NCBI RefSeq assembly: GCF_030445035.2
Contig: NC_080696.1
Coordinates: 24,317,661 to 24,381,660 of the forward strand
DNA length: 64,000 nucleotides
Reading direction: 5' to 3'
Source: Dasypus novemcinctus
Taxonomy: Eukaryota > Chordata > Mammalia > Cingulata > Dasypodidae
The translations under genes were made by a program, and so were the position numbers. The notes under the pieces were generated by a model. It saw only the letters and a program-made list of their open reading frames with translations. It was not told where the DNA came from and ran no database searches. Positions 11,481-22,316 of the stretch are shown here, in pieces; the stretch's first letter is position 1, and every line of letters starts with the position of its first letter.

Positions 11481-11991
11481 TAGTTTAGTTTGCTAAAGGC
11501 TGCCAATGCAATATGCCAGAAATGTGTTGACTTTTATAATGGGAATTTATTAGGTTAAAAACTTACAGTTCTGATGCTGTGAAAGCATCCCAATCAAGGG
11601 ATCATCAGGAGATGCTTTCTCTCTGATCTCAGCTGTGGACGGTCAAGCACGTGGCAGGGCGCACTGCCACTGCACTGGTCTCTCCCCTCTCCTCTAGCCC
11701 TCGTGTCTTGAGCTTCAAGCTGCTCTGTGGGCCTACCCTCTCGGGGGCCTCTTTCCATGCCTTTGTGCTCCATTGATTCCAGCCTCTCCACCTCTCCTTG
11801 TTTCTGAGGCTTTTATTTTTCCCTTTGGCTTTTTAGTCCTCTGTTAAAAAAAGGGCTCCTGTAAGAAGATTAAGACCCACCCTGAATTGGGTGAGTCACA
11901 AATTAAGATCATACTTACAATGAGTCCACACCCACAGGATTAACTTTAAGAACAGACTTCTCAGGGGTTCATGAAGACTCAAACCAGCACA
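11481..11991 (-). mobile_element. MaLR-like LTR, reverse
   Basis: It starts tagtttagtttgctaaaggc and ends actcaaaccagcaca, the same termini as the better copy at 59439-59982. The flanks aagaa (11476-11480) and aaaaa (11992-11996) match at 4 of 5 positions, fitting the 5-bp duplication of class III LTRs. Internal wording such as 'tctctgatctcag' is shared with the 30553 copy. Confidence 0.6.
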
Positions 11992-12409
11992 AAAAATGAA
12001 GGAGAATTCAAAACCCTGGCAATAAGGGTTTTGACCTTCAGCCTCTCGCACATTTCCTTGTGCAGCCAGTGGACCTCTTCCGTTTTCTCGATGGGTGTGG
12101 ACAGCTAGGACTCAACCCAAACCAAACAGCCAAGGCTGAATGAGTTAGGCAGAGCAAATAGGCTTTCCTTTACGTTCCTCTTAGACAGAACAAATGAACA
12201 GAAAAAATGGCTCCGAGCTTCAGCTGGAATTCCTCTGCACAAAATGAATTTTCAGAAGGAACATTGTCCTGCTTCTGGGAGACCTAGATTTTCAAAGGCT
12301 GCTTGTTTGATGGAGGCTCTGCTTGTTACTTTAGATCTTTCTGGCTTTGCCTTTACTTCTGACTTAGCAAATTCTTGTTAAAGGATAGTTTTTTATGGAA
12401 GCCTCATTT

Positions 12410-13010
12410 TCATTTAATGACATACACAAACCCAAAAGGTACAGTAAAACACAGTTTTGACAATATATATACCTATGCAACTCACACCCCTGCCAAGATA
12501 CAGGAAGTTCCCAGAAAATCCCCCACTCCTACCTCCATCCCCAGCCAATCACTGTTTTAATTTCTATCACTGTGACACAATACTTTTGCCAGTTCTGGAA
12601 CTTCATATACATGGAACCATACAGTATCTACTCCTTTGTATGCTTTCAGCTCAGCGTAATATTTACATCCCCAACAACAATGAGAAGAGTTCCTATTACT
12701 CCACATCCTTGCTGGCATTTAAAGTTGTCAATATTTTGTTTTTCAGTTATTCTAATAGGCCACTGTTTTAATTCCAATTCCTTAATGGTATATGATGATG
12801 AACACCTCTTTATATGCTTATTTGCCATCTGTATATCTTCTTTGGTAAGGCATCTGTTCAGATTTTTTGCCATTTTTAATTGGATTGTTTTCTTACTGTT
12901 GAGTTTTAAGAGTTCTTTGTATGTTTTGGATACAAGTCCTTTATCAGATATGTATTTTACAAATATATTCCCCCAGCTGGTAGTCCCCTTGGGGTTTTAA
13001 TGTGCATTTT
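12410..13010 (-). mobile_element. Old L1 fragment, antisense
   Basis: 'tggaaccatacagtat', 'ccacatccttgctggcat' and 'tggtatatgatgatgaacacct' are typical antisense L1M 3' region strings. A 142-codon open stretch lies on the plus strand, but it is antisense to L1 and not a gene. Confidence 0.65.
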
Positions 13011-13059
13011 CCTGAAGTGACCTCATGAATTTTAAGAGACTTCAAGAATCCTCCTAATT

Positions 13060-13560
13060 GCATCCAGCATCCATGTGGAATCTAAGCCCCCTCTTGATAT
13101 AGATGTGGAGTGGACACAACCATTCTAAGGTCCACAGGATGGAGGAATAGAGTATGGATTAGAGTGGACTTACTGATATTCTATTCATGAACTATTGTGA
13201 TTAGTAATCGAAGAAAATGTGGCATTGGTGTGGAGAAAGTGGCCATGGTGGCTGCTGGGGGTAGGGAGTGGAAGGAAGAGATGTGATGTGGGGGCATTTT
13301 GGGGGGCTGGAGTTGTCCTGGGTGGTGCTGCAGGGACAGTTTCCGGACATTGTATGTCCTCCCATGGCCCACTGGGTAGACTATGGGAGAGTGTGGGCTG
13401 TGGTATGGACCACTGACCATGAAGTGTACCGGTGCTCAGAGATGTATTCGCCAGGTGCAATGAATGTCTCATGGTGATGGAGGAGGTTGTTGTTATGGGG
13501 GGTATATGGGGACCTCATATTTTTTTAATGTAACATTAAAAAAAATAAAGAAAAAAAGAA
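13060..13560 (+). mobile_element. L1 3'-UTR-type repeat, sense
   Basis: It runs from 'cttgatatagatgtggagtgg' to 'taacattaaaaaaaataaag' and ends in an A-rich tail. The same sequence occurs reversed at about 39050-40340, 53700-54540 and 58855-59040, so it is an interspersed repeat. The A-tail indicates retroposition and a plus orientation. Confidence 0.65.
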
Positions 13561-13623
13561 ACCTCCTGAACCTTACAGAAATAGAAAGGGCTGTAAAAGA
13601 ATACTATGAACAATTGCAAACCA

Positions 13624-14036
13624 GGGAAGCGGACTTGGCCCAGTGGTTAGGGCGTCCGTCTACCACATGGGAGGTCCGCGGTTCAAACCCCAGGCCGCCT
13701 TGACCTGTGTGGAGCTGGCCCATGCACCGTGCTGATGCACACAAGGAGTGCTGTGCCACGCAGGGGTGTCCCCTGCATAGGGGAGCCCCATGCACAAGGA
13801 GTGCACCCGGTAAGGAGAGCCACCCAGCGACAAAGAAAAGCGCAGCCTGCCTAAGAATGGTGCTGCCCACACGGAGAGCTGACACAACAAGATGACACAA
13901 CAAAAAGAGACACAGTTTCCCGTGCCGCTGACAACAGAAGTGGACAAAGAAGAAGACACAGCAAATAGACACAGAGAACAGACAACAGGGGCAGGGAGAG
14001 AAATAAATAAAATAAATAAATAAATATTTTTTAAAA
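13624..14036 (+). mobile_element. DAS-III-type SINE, full length
   Basis: The tRNA-Ala-like head has an A box near tggcccagtggttaggg and a B box at ggttcaaacccc. A long unique body with 'aaggagtgc' motifs and an aaataaata tail follow. Target duplication aattgcaaacca (13612-13623) / aattgtaaacca (14037-14048) shows insertion into L1 ORF2. Confidence 0.88.
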
Positions 14037-14317
14037 AATTGTAAACCAAAAAAATTAGAAAACTTAGATGGAATGGAAAAATAACTAGAAAGTTGTAAAC
14101 TACCAAACTAACCCAAGAAAAAACAGGCATTCTGACTAGACTTATAACAAGTGAAGAGACTGAATGAGTAACAATAAAAGCAACAATAAAAACTACACCC
14201 AAAGAAAAGCCCAGGCTTGCACAACTTCACTACTGAATTCTACCAAACATGGAAAGAATTAATACCGATTCTTTACAAACTATTCAAAGAAGAGGAAACA
14301 CTTCCCAACTCATTTTA

Positions 14318-14933
14318 TGAGGCCGGCTAGTAAGATAGGGAATCAATATATGGATCTGGAACCTAGCACAGAGTCCACGTGGACATCAATAACCCCCAAG
14401 ACGGCTGCTAGATGATTCCCCCCCAAGACTCTGCCATTCAGTACAGGATATCCTCTGGAAGCCAGGAGAAGCCCTGGATATTCCCCAAGGACTTTATCAT
14501 TGGGCCCTCATGGGGGATTAATGAGGAAGGGGTAATCAATCAAAACAGCAAACAGCTGGAACTCCTCCCCTGCCATTACAAAGGTATGGAATAATTAATG
14601 GTTCAAAAAACAGACTCAAAGTTTGAATGCGCTCTTGTTTTTGGACCCCTGTTCTTGCCCTTTGCACCCTTCTCTCACCATTTTTCCTCTCCCATGATGA
14701 CCACACAAGTAAAACCTGGGCATTTATAATCTATAATGGGGAATTGTAGTCTGTAAATCAGCCGTCTTTATCACTTCTCAGCCCCTTCCTCTTCACTTGG
14801 GACCCATGATCTGTTATTTTTTCCCATTTCTCTTCCCTCCCTATCTGAATAAATTACTGACCTAACTCATTGAATGTACTCTTGAAATTCATTTCTGCAG
14901 CATAGTCAAGAACCTAGACAAAATCCAGTAACA
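14318..14933 (+). mobile_element. ERV1-like solo LTR
   Basis: It starts TGAGGCCGGCTAGTAAG and ends CCAGTAACA, with a poly(A) signal in 'ctgaataaattactg'. Related copies lie at 24234-24853 (sense) and, reversed, at 52951-53517 and 56576-57190. Flanking tetramers ttta/ttac partly match, consistent with a 4-bp duplication. It splits an L1 ORF2 fragment. Confidence 0.65.
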
Positions 14934-15238
14934 TTACCATGATATCAAAAAAAGACAAATATCACCAGAAGAGAACACTGCAGGCCAATATCTCTTAGGA
15001 ATATGGATGCAAACATCTTCACCAAAATACTAGCAAACTGAACTGAGCACCATATAAAAAGAATTATACAGCATAATCAAGTGAGATTTATTGCAGAAAT
15101 GCAAGGCTTCTAAACATCCAATGATTAATGTAATATATATTAGTAGAATAAAAAACAAAATCACATGATTATCTCAATAGTTGCAGAAAAAGCATTTGGC
15201 AAAATCCAACACTATTTCATGATAAAAACACTCAACCA

Positions 15239-15628
15239 GGGAAATGGATGTGACTCAAGCAGTTGGGCTCCTATTTATATACAGGAGGTCCAGAATTCAA
15301 TGCCCAGGGCATTGACTGACACGGGAGTGCCCCCCCACCCTGTGCAGGAGTGCCATCCCACGCAGGAGTGCTGGCCAACACAGTCTGCTGGCATAGCAAG
15401 ATGACACAACAAGAGACACAGAGGAGAAACAATAAGAGACATAGCAAAAGAGGGAGCTGAGGTGGCGCAAGAGAATGATCATCTCTCTTCCACTCCTGAA
15501 GGTCCTAGTATCAATTCCTGGAGCCATCTAATGAGAATATAAGCAGACACAGAAGAACACACAGGAAATGGACACAGAGAGCAGACAATAAATAAATAAA
15601 TAAATAAATAAATCTTTTTTAAAAAAAC
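15239..15628 (+). mobile_element. DAS-type SINE, two-unit form
   Basis: Two tRNA-like units (about 15240-15310 and 15455-15525) are followed by cacagagag and an aaataaata tail. The target duplication cactcaacca is perfect (15229-15238 and 15629-15638), within L1 sequence. Confidence 0.82.
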
Positions 15629-16010
15629 CACTCAACCAATAGAAGGGTGCTTCCTCCACATGACAAAGGGCATCTACAACAAAAACCACAACTAACATCA
15701 TGCATAATGGTGAAACACTAGATGTTTTCCCCTAATACCAGAAAAAAACACAAGGATGCTCACTGTCACCACTTCTGTTCAACATTGGACTGGAGGTTTT
15801 AGTCAGTGCAGTTAAGCAAAATAAATACATACATACATATATACTTATATACATAAATGGCATGCAGATTGGAAAGGGAGAAGTAGAAATAGCTCTATTC
15901 GTAGAAGACATGATCTTTAAATATAGAGAAAATCCTAAGCAATCCACTAAAAACCTGTGATCCTGAAAAACAATTTCAGCAAAGTGCAGGACACATGATC
16001 AAAATACAGG

Positions 16011-16821
16011 ACTGAGGTCAGCAAGATGGCAGAATAGGCAGCTCCAAACTCCTATCCCTCCATAAAAACATTAAAAAATAAACTGTCAAAGCAGAGTTTT
16101 TGAGAACTCTGGAAAACAGTCAAAAGTTTATAGCAAGCAAGTGGCTGCTCAAACAAGAAAAAAGTCAACTTAAAAAATGGTAGGAAAACTTCATAGTTCT
16201 TAAACTAACTTTACCCCACTGGCTCACAGCTTGGCAGCAGTTTGAAGACCGAGAAGACTGCATTACCAGTTTTGGGCCCTGGTCCATGGTTACAGAGGTT
16301 GCAAAGTAGACCTTATTCAAAAAATAGTGTGTGTGTCTGTTCTAACCTTTTTGGTGGCCACCTGAAGGACAGACCCAAGGTGTTCACCTCTGTTTTCCTT
16401 AGGGATGGAGAAGAGGGAAGCATTGCTTGAAAACACCATAAGAGAATGATTAAACTGCTACTGCCTGGAGCAGAAGATTATGACTGAGACATACACAATA
16501 GAGAGTCTAGGGCCTAGGAGGAAAGGCTGAGAATGTTTCTTTGGAGAATGAGGGCATTCAGGAACACACATGTACACAGGGAAATGTGGAAACCCACATC
16601 ATAAACCCAGGTAAATATTCATATTCAGAAAAGACCTGAGAATACCTTAAGCTTTGACTTGGGTTAATCTCTAAGCTTAGTGCAAGCATGGTTGTATGTT
16701 CAAGGAGAGCACCAGCACTGTTTCTGTTTGTTTGGTTGGTTGACTTGTTTTTCTTTTTTCATTTTAAGTTTTTTTATAGCTCCAGAATTCAAGGAAATCT
16801 CTGTCAAAATATTAGTTGAAG
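16011..16821 (+). mobile_element. Possible L1 5' region
   Basis: 'gaggtcagcaagatggcaga' followed by 'ataggcagctccaaactcc' is the style of a mammalian L1 5' end in sense. The rest of the stretch has no reading frame I recognise. The boundaries are uncertain. Confidence 0.35.
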
Positions 16822-17235
16822 GAAGTAGACTTGGCCCAGTGGTTAGGGCGTCCGTCTACCACATGGGAGGTCCGCAGTTCAAACCCCGGGCCTCCTTGAC
16901 CCGTGTAGAGCTGGCCCATGCACAGTGCTGATGCACGCCAGGAGTGCCCTGCCACACAGGGGTGTCCCCCGCATAGGGGAGCCCGACGCGCAAGGAGTGC
17001 ACCCTGTAAGGAGAGCCGCCCAGCGCGAAAGAAAGTGCAGCCTGCCCAAGAATGGCGCCGCACACATGGAGAGCTGACACAGCAAGATGACGCAACAAAA
17101 AGAGACACAGATTCCTGTGCTGCTGACAACAACAGAAGCAGACAAAGAAGACCATGCAGCAAAATGACACAGAGAACATACAACTGGGGGTGTGGAGGGG
17201 AGAGAAATAAATATAAATAAATCTTTAAAAAAAAA
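16822..17235 (+). mobile_element. DAS-III-type SINE, near-consensus
   Basis: This is a complete copy with head (acttggcccagtggttaggg), B box ggttcaaacccc, body and tail 'aaatataaataaatctt' plus an A-run. It is directly followed by a second, headless copy. No duplicated flank matches between 16821 and 17236. Confidence 0.85.
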
Positions 17236-17239
17236 ATTC

Positions 17240-17614
17240 CCCAAGAGAGGTCTGTGGTTCAAATCCTAGGCCTCCTTGACCCATGTAGAGCTGGCCCATG
17301 TGCAGTGCTGATGTGCACAAGGAGTGCCGTGCCATGCAGGAGTGTCCCCCGCATAGGGGAGCCCCATGTGCAAGGAGTGCATCCGGTAAGGAGAGCCACC
17401 CAGTGTGAAAGAAAGCGCAGCCTGCCCAGGAATGGCACCACACACAGAGAGAGCTGACACAACAAGATGATGCAACAAAAAGAAACACAGATTCCCGGTG
17501 CCACTGATAAGGATAGAAGCGGTCACAGAAGAACACACAGCAAATGGACACAGATAGCAGACAACTGTGGGGAGGGGGGACTGGAAAGGGAGAAAAATAA
17601 ATAAACAAATCATT
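17240..17614 (+). mobile_element. DAS-III-type SINE lacking its head
   Basis: The copy begins at 'gagaggtctgtggttcaaat', so the A-box half of the tRNA head is missing. The B box, body and aaataaataaacaaatc tail are present. It abuts the full copy at 16822 in the same orientation. Similar bases occur on each side (aattcccc / aatccccc), which may be a short target duplication. Confidence 0.82.
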
Positions 17615-20585
17615 CTTTTAAAAAATCCCCCAAAAAAGAAAAGTCCAGCACCAGATGTCTTCCCGGTGAATTCTACCAAGTATTTTGAGAAGAATTAACA
17701 ACAATTCTGTTTAAACTCTTTCAAAAAATTGAAATAGAGGGAATATTACCCAACACATTTTATGAAGTCAATATTACCCTAATTCCAAAGTGAAAAAAAG
17801 ATACTAAAAGGAAAGAAAATTACAGAACACTCTAATGAACATAGATGCAAAAATTCTCAACAATGTACTAAATAGAATCCAACAGCATATCAAAAGAATT
17901 ATACGCCACAATGTAGTGGGATTTACTCTCAGTGTGCAAGGATGGTTCAACACAAGAAAATCAGTTAAAGTAATACATTGCATTAACAAATTGAAGGGAA
18001 AAAACACATGATCACATTGATCGATGCAGAAAATCCAGCATCCTTTCTTGATGAAAATGCATCAAAAGATAGGACTAGAAGGAAAATTCCTCAATATGGT
18101 AAATGGCATATATGAAAAACTCACAACAAAGGTTTCCCTCTGAGACTGAGAAAAAGACAAGGCTGCCCACAGTCACCAGTGTTATTCAACATTGTGTTAG
18201 AAGTTCTAGCTAGAGCAATTAGACAAGAAAAAAAATAAAATAACAGGCATCCAAATAGGAAAAGAGGAAGTAAAAACTCTGACTATTCACAGATGACATG
18301 ATCCTATATTTAGAAAATTCTGAAGTCTGTACAATAAAGCTGCTTGAGCTAATAAACGAGTTCAGCAAAGTGGAAGAATACAAGATCAACATGCAAAACT
18401 CAGTAATGTTGCTGTATCCTAGTATTGAAAAATCTGAAGAGGAAATCAGGAAAAATAATTCCACTTACAATAGCAACAAAAAGTCTCAAATAAGTAGGAA
18501 TCAGTTTAAACAGATGTACAGGACTTATATGTAGAAAACTACAAAAAATTGCTAAAAGAAATCAAAGAAGACCTAAACAATTAGAAAAACATTCTGTGTT
18601 CATGGGTTAGAAGACTAAATGTTGTAAAGATGTCAATCCTACCCATGCTGATTTATAGATTCAATGCAATATCAATCAAAATTCCAACAGTCTAATTTAC
18701 AGAAATAGAAAAGGCAATTGCCAAATTTATTTGGAAGGGAAAGGAGTCCTGAATAGCCAAAAGCATCCTAAAAAAAAAGAGTAATATGGTAGGATTTTCA
18801 CTGTCTGACCTTAAAACATATTACAAAGCTATAGTAATCAAAACAGCATGGGTTGGTATAAAGATAAGACACACTGATCAGTGGAATAGAATTGAGAGTC
18901 CAGAAATAGATCCTCACCTCTATGGTCAACTGGTTTTTGACAGATCTACCAAGTTCACATTACTGAAACAAACAGTCTCTTCAACAAATGGCTATCCATT
19001 ACCAAAAGAATGAAAGAAGACCCCTATCTTACTCCCTATACAAGAATCAGCTCACAATTGATCAAAGACCTAAATATAAAAGTCAGGATCATAAAATGAC
19101 TAGAAAGAAATATAGGGAAACATCTTCAACATCTTGTGGTAGCTGGTGGTTTCTTGGATCTTATATCTACAGCATGAGCAAAAGGAAAAAATAGATAAAT
19201 GGGACCTCCTCAAAATTAAACTTTTTTGCACATCAAAGGACTTTATCAAAAGGATGAAAAGGCAGCCAACTCAATGGGATAAATATTTGGAGATTACGTA
19301 TATGATAAAGGTTTAATATCCATGATATAGAAAGAGATGCTACTAATCAACAATAAAAAGACAAAGGACCTGGCAAAAGACTTGAATAGGCATGTCCAAA
19401 GAAGAAATACAAATGGCAAAAAAAAAAAACACATGAAAAAAATATTCAACATCACTAGCAGTTAGGGAAATGCAAGTCAAAGCTACAATGAGATATCATT
19501 TCACACCTATTAAAATGAGTACTATTAACAGAAAACTATAAGTATTAGAGAGGATGTGGAGAGATAGGGATAGGTATTCACTACTGATGGGAATGTAGAA
19601 TGGTACAGCCACTGTGGAGGACTGTTTGGCATTTTAAGGAAGTTGAATATATATTTGCCATGTTACCCACCAGTACCACTATTGGGTATATACTAGAAGA
19701 ACTGAGAGCAGTGACATGAACAGACATCTGCACATCATATAGAGGCATTATTCACAATTGCCAAAAGATGAAAACCACCCAGGTATCCATCAACTGAAGA
19801 ATGGATAAACAAATTGTGGTGTATACATACAATGGAATATTATGCAGTTGTAAGAATAAATGAAGTCGTGAAGCATGTGACAACATGGATGAAACTGGAG
19901 GACATTATGTTGAGTGAAGCAAACCAGACACAAAAGGATAAATACTGTATGATTGTTCTATTGTGAACTAAATATATTGTGTAAATTCATGGAGTTAAAA
20001 ACTAGAATATAGGTCACCAGAAAAGAGAATGAGGTTAGAAAATGGAAAGTTGAGGGTTAATCTGTGCAGAATTGGTAAAAAGTTGTTTGTTAATCTCTGG
20101 AAGTAAATAGAAAAGTGAAAGTACATCATAGTGTTTGTAACTGGTAGTGCTATTATATGGGGATGACAGTGGTTGAAAGGGGAAGACTAAGGTCATGTAT
20201 ATTGCTAGGAGAAAAGCTAAAAAATGTAACATGGGACCATATAGCATAATGAAACTTCATGTGAAATATGAATATCAGTAATATTGCTTATATAAGACTG
20301 TTTTTCTTTGAAATTGAACAAATGTATATTAATATCAGGTAAAAATATAACCAAAGCAAACTATGGACAGTAGTATATCATAATATATTAATCATCTTGC
20401 AGGAAGGGTAAAATAAAAACAGAAATGAAGCAAAAGAAACTAGACACAAGGTACTACATTTGCTTGATTCAATCTATACAAAATATAAATACAAATAAAC
20501 TAGAGAGAAACATAATTGCAGGTATGTACAACAGGGGAAGCTTAAAGAGATTGAGAGGTGTTGAGGTTTTGTCTGTTTTCTGGAT

Positions 20586-20613
20586 TTTATTATTATTATT
20601 ATTATTATTATTG
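20586..20613. repeat. (TTA)n microsatellite
   Basis: About eight uninterrupted tta/att triplets lie in the 3' region of the L1 copy. Confidence 0.9.
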
Positions 20614-20685
20614 GAATAAGGAAAATTCTCTTATAATGATTTAATTGGTGAATGCACAACTATATGATTGTACTCATTGGATAGA

Positions 20686-20713
20686 TTTGAAAACAAATCG
20701 ATTTGTTTTCAAA
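20686..20713. repeat. 28-bp perfect palindrome
   Basis: Two 14-base arms (tttgaaaacaaatc and gatttgttttcaaa) meet without a spacer between 20699 and 20700. It lies at the junction of the L1 3' end with its A-rich tail, just upstream of the UQCRFS1 retrocopy. Confidence 0.95.
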
Positions 20714-20757
20714 AAACAAAAATAAAAAGTAGTCCTTCAGGCTGAAATGAAAGACCA

Positions 20758-22316
20758 GGCCATGTTGTCGGTTGCTGCCCGCTTGGGCCCCTTCGCGCCT
20801 GTTCTATCTGCCATGTCCCGCAGGGTGGTGGGCGGGCTGCGGCCTTTGGGGCAGGCTGCGGTGCCTGCCACTTCGGAGCCTCCCGTACTGGACATGAAGC
20901 GGTTCTTCCTGTGACAGGAGTCGCTGAGTGGCCAGGCCGCGGGCCGACTTCTGGTTGTCTCCATGGGCCTCAATGTCCCTGCTTCTGTTCGTTATTCCCA
21001 TACAGACGTCAAAGTGCCTGGCTTCTCTATCATCGCGCCGCAGTGTTAGATAGTACAAAGTCTTCAAAAGAGCAATGAAGCTAGAAAAGGCTTTTCCTAT
21101 TTAGTAACTGCAGCAACTACTGAGGGTGTTGCATATGCTGCCAAGAATATCGTCTCCCAGTTTGTTTCCAGCATGAGTGCTTCAGTTGATGTGTTGGCCA
21201 TGTTGAAAATTGAAATCAAGTTATCCGATATTCCAGAAGGCAAGAATATGGCTTTCAAATGGAGAGGCAAACCCCTGTTTGTGCGCCATAGAACCAAGAA
21301 GGAAATTGACCAGGAAGCTGCAGTAGAAGTGTCCCCGTTGAGGGACCCACAGCATGATTTAGAACAAGTAAAGAAACCTGATTGGGTTATCTTAGTAGGT
21401 GTTTGCACTCACCTTGGGTGTGTACCCATTGCAAATGCAAGAGATTTTGGTGGTCACTACTGCCCTTGCCACGGGTCACACTATGATGCTTCTGGCAGGA
21501 CCAGGAAGGGGCCTGCGCCCCTCAACCTTGAAGTTCCCTCATATGAGTTCACCAGTGATGATACAGTTATTGTTGGTTAGACACTTGGACTCAAGTCATA
21601 GGCTTCTTTTGGTCTTCCTATCACCTCAGAAAAATTTTGGGAGCAAGCCTTCTGTACTTCAAGTTGGTTGATTTGAAATATTTAGGGATTGCTAATAATG
21701 TATTTGCAAACATTAATGTGAAGTAAATTGAATTTTATGTTGAATTTTTTTTTTAAAGATTTATTTATTTATTTATTTCTCTCCCCTTCCTCCCCGCCCC
21801 ACCCCCCACCCCAGTTGTCTGTTCTCTGTGTCTATTTGCTGCGTCTTCTTTGTCCACTTCTGTTGTTGTCAGTGGCATGGGAATCTGTGTTTCTTTTTGT
21901 TGCATCATCTTGCTGCATCAGTTCTCCATGTATGCGGCACCATTCCTGGGCAGGCTGCACTTTCTTTTGCGCTGGGAGGCTCTCCTTACGGGGCATACTC
22001 CTTGCGTGTGGGGCTCCCCTACACAGGGGACACCCCTGCGTGGCAGGACACTCCTTGTGTGCATCAGCACTGCGCATGGGCCAGCTCCACACAAGTCAAG
22101 GAGGCTTGGGGTTTGAACCGTGGACCTCCCATGTGGTAGATGGACGCCCTAACCACTGGGCCAAGTCCGCCACCCTATGTTGAATACTTTTGAGCATTCA
22201 CCTAATAAAGCCCTTGTAAACATTGTTAAACTCAGTCATAGACTTGAAAGGTGCCATGTTTCTGATAGTTAAATTCTAATTAAAAATTACAGACTGGTGT
22301 AAGACAAAAAAAAAAA
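20758..22316 (+). pseudogene. UQCRFS1P: UQCRFS1 processed pseudogene (Rieske protein)
   Basis: This is an intronless copy of the nuclear gene for the Rieske iron-sulfur subunit of mitochondrial complex III. The ATG at 20762 opens [18 protein letters not shown], the presequence. An in-frame TGA at 20912-20914 follows KRFFL. The frame then shifts near 21025-21045, giving a TAG at 21047-21049, and shifts back near 21075. From 21050 to the TAG at 21578-21580 the original frame is open and ends VIVG, with both cluster loops, CTHLGC and CPCHGSHYD, intact. A parent-like 3'UTR with aataaa (near 22204) and an A-run at 22306-22316 follow. Flanking gaaagacca (20749-20757 and 22317-22325) looks like the target duplication. 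Loss of introns, the A-tail and the breaks mark L1-mediated retroposition. No Rieske protein can be made from the normal start. Confidence 0.93.
21746..22175 (-). mobile_element. DAS-III-type SINE in the retrocopy 3'UTR, reverse
   Basis: It reads in reverse from the T-rich tail (tttaaagatttatttattt) to the inverted head (aaccactgggccaagtccgc). The duplication tatgttgaat is perfect (21736-21745 and 22176-22185) and restores a continuous UQCRFS1 3'UTR when the insert is removed. The SINE is therefore younger than the retrocopy. Confidence 0.92.

Larger units (their letters stand above)
13565..16010 (+). mobile_element. L1 ORF2 fragment with nested insertions
   Basis: L1 ORF2 sequence in sense is visible around 13565-13623, 14037-14317, 14934-15238 and 15629-16010 (for example 'caccagaagagaacactgcagg', 'ctcaatagttgcagaaaaagc'). 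It is interrupted by a SINE at 13624, an LTR at 14318 and a SINE at 15239. Frames are broken by stops, so this is a dead fragment. Confidence 0.75.
17615..20735 (+). mobile_element. 5'-truncated L1 (ORF2 C-terminal half and 3'UTR)
   Basis: Sense L1 ORF2 remnants are clear: at 18298-18534 the segment [19 protein letters not shown], and at 18786-19013 YYKAIVIKTAW and DQWNRIESPEIDPH, which match the region after the reverse transcriptase core of L1 ORF2. 'caatggaatattatgcag' at about 19830 is the classic L1 3' end. The copy closes with a (tta)n tract, a palindrome and an A-rich tail at 20710-20735. Many stops make it inactive. Confidence 0.8.

Noticed and set aside
12572-13000. 142-codon plus-strand hydrophobic frame suggesting a membrane protein
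   Set aside because: It is the antisense translation of an old L1 fragment. AT-rich L1 antisense commonly gives Phe/Leu/Ile-rich frames.
13604-13972. Cysteine- and glycine-rich open frames (100-180 codons) recurring here and at 16.8, 17.3, 21.8, 36.1, 38.4, 50.2, 53.8, 55.2 and 63.0 kb
   Set aside because: They are translations of the DAS-III-type SINE body in several frames and both directions. Their similarity to each other comes from the repeat, not from a gene family.
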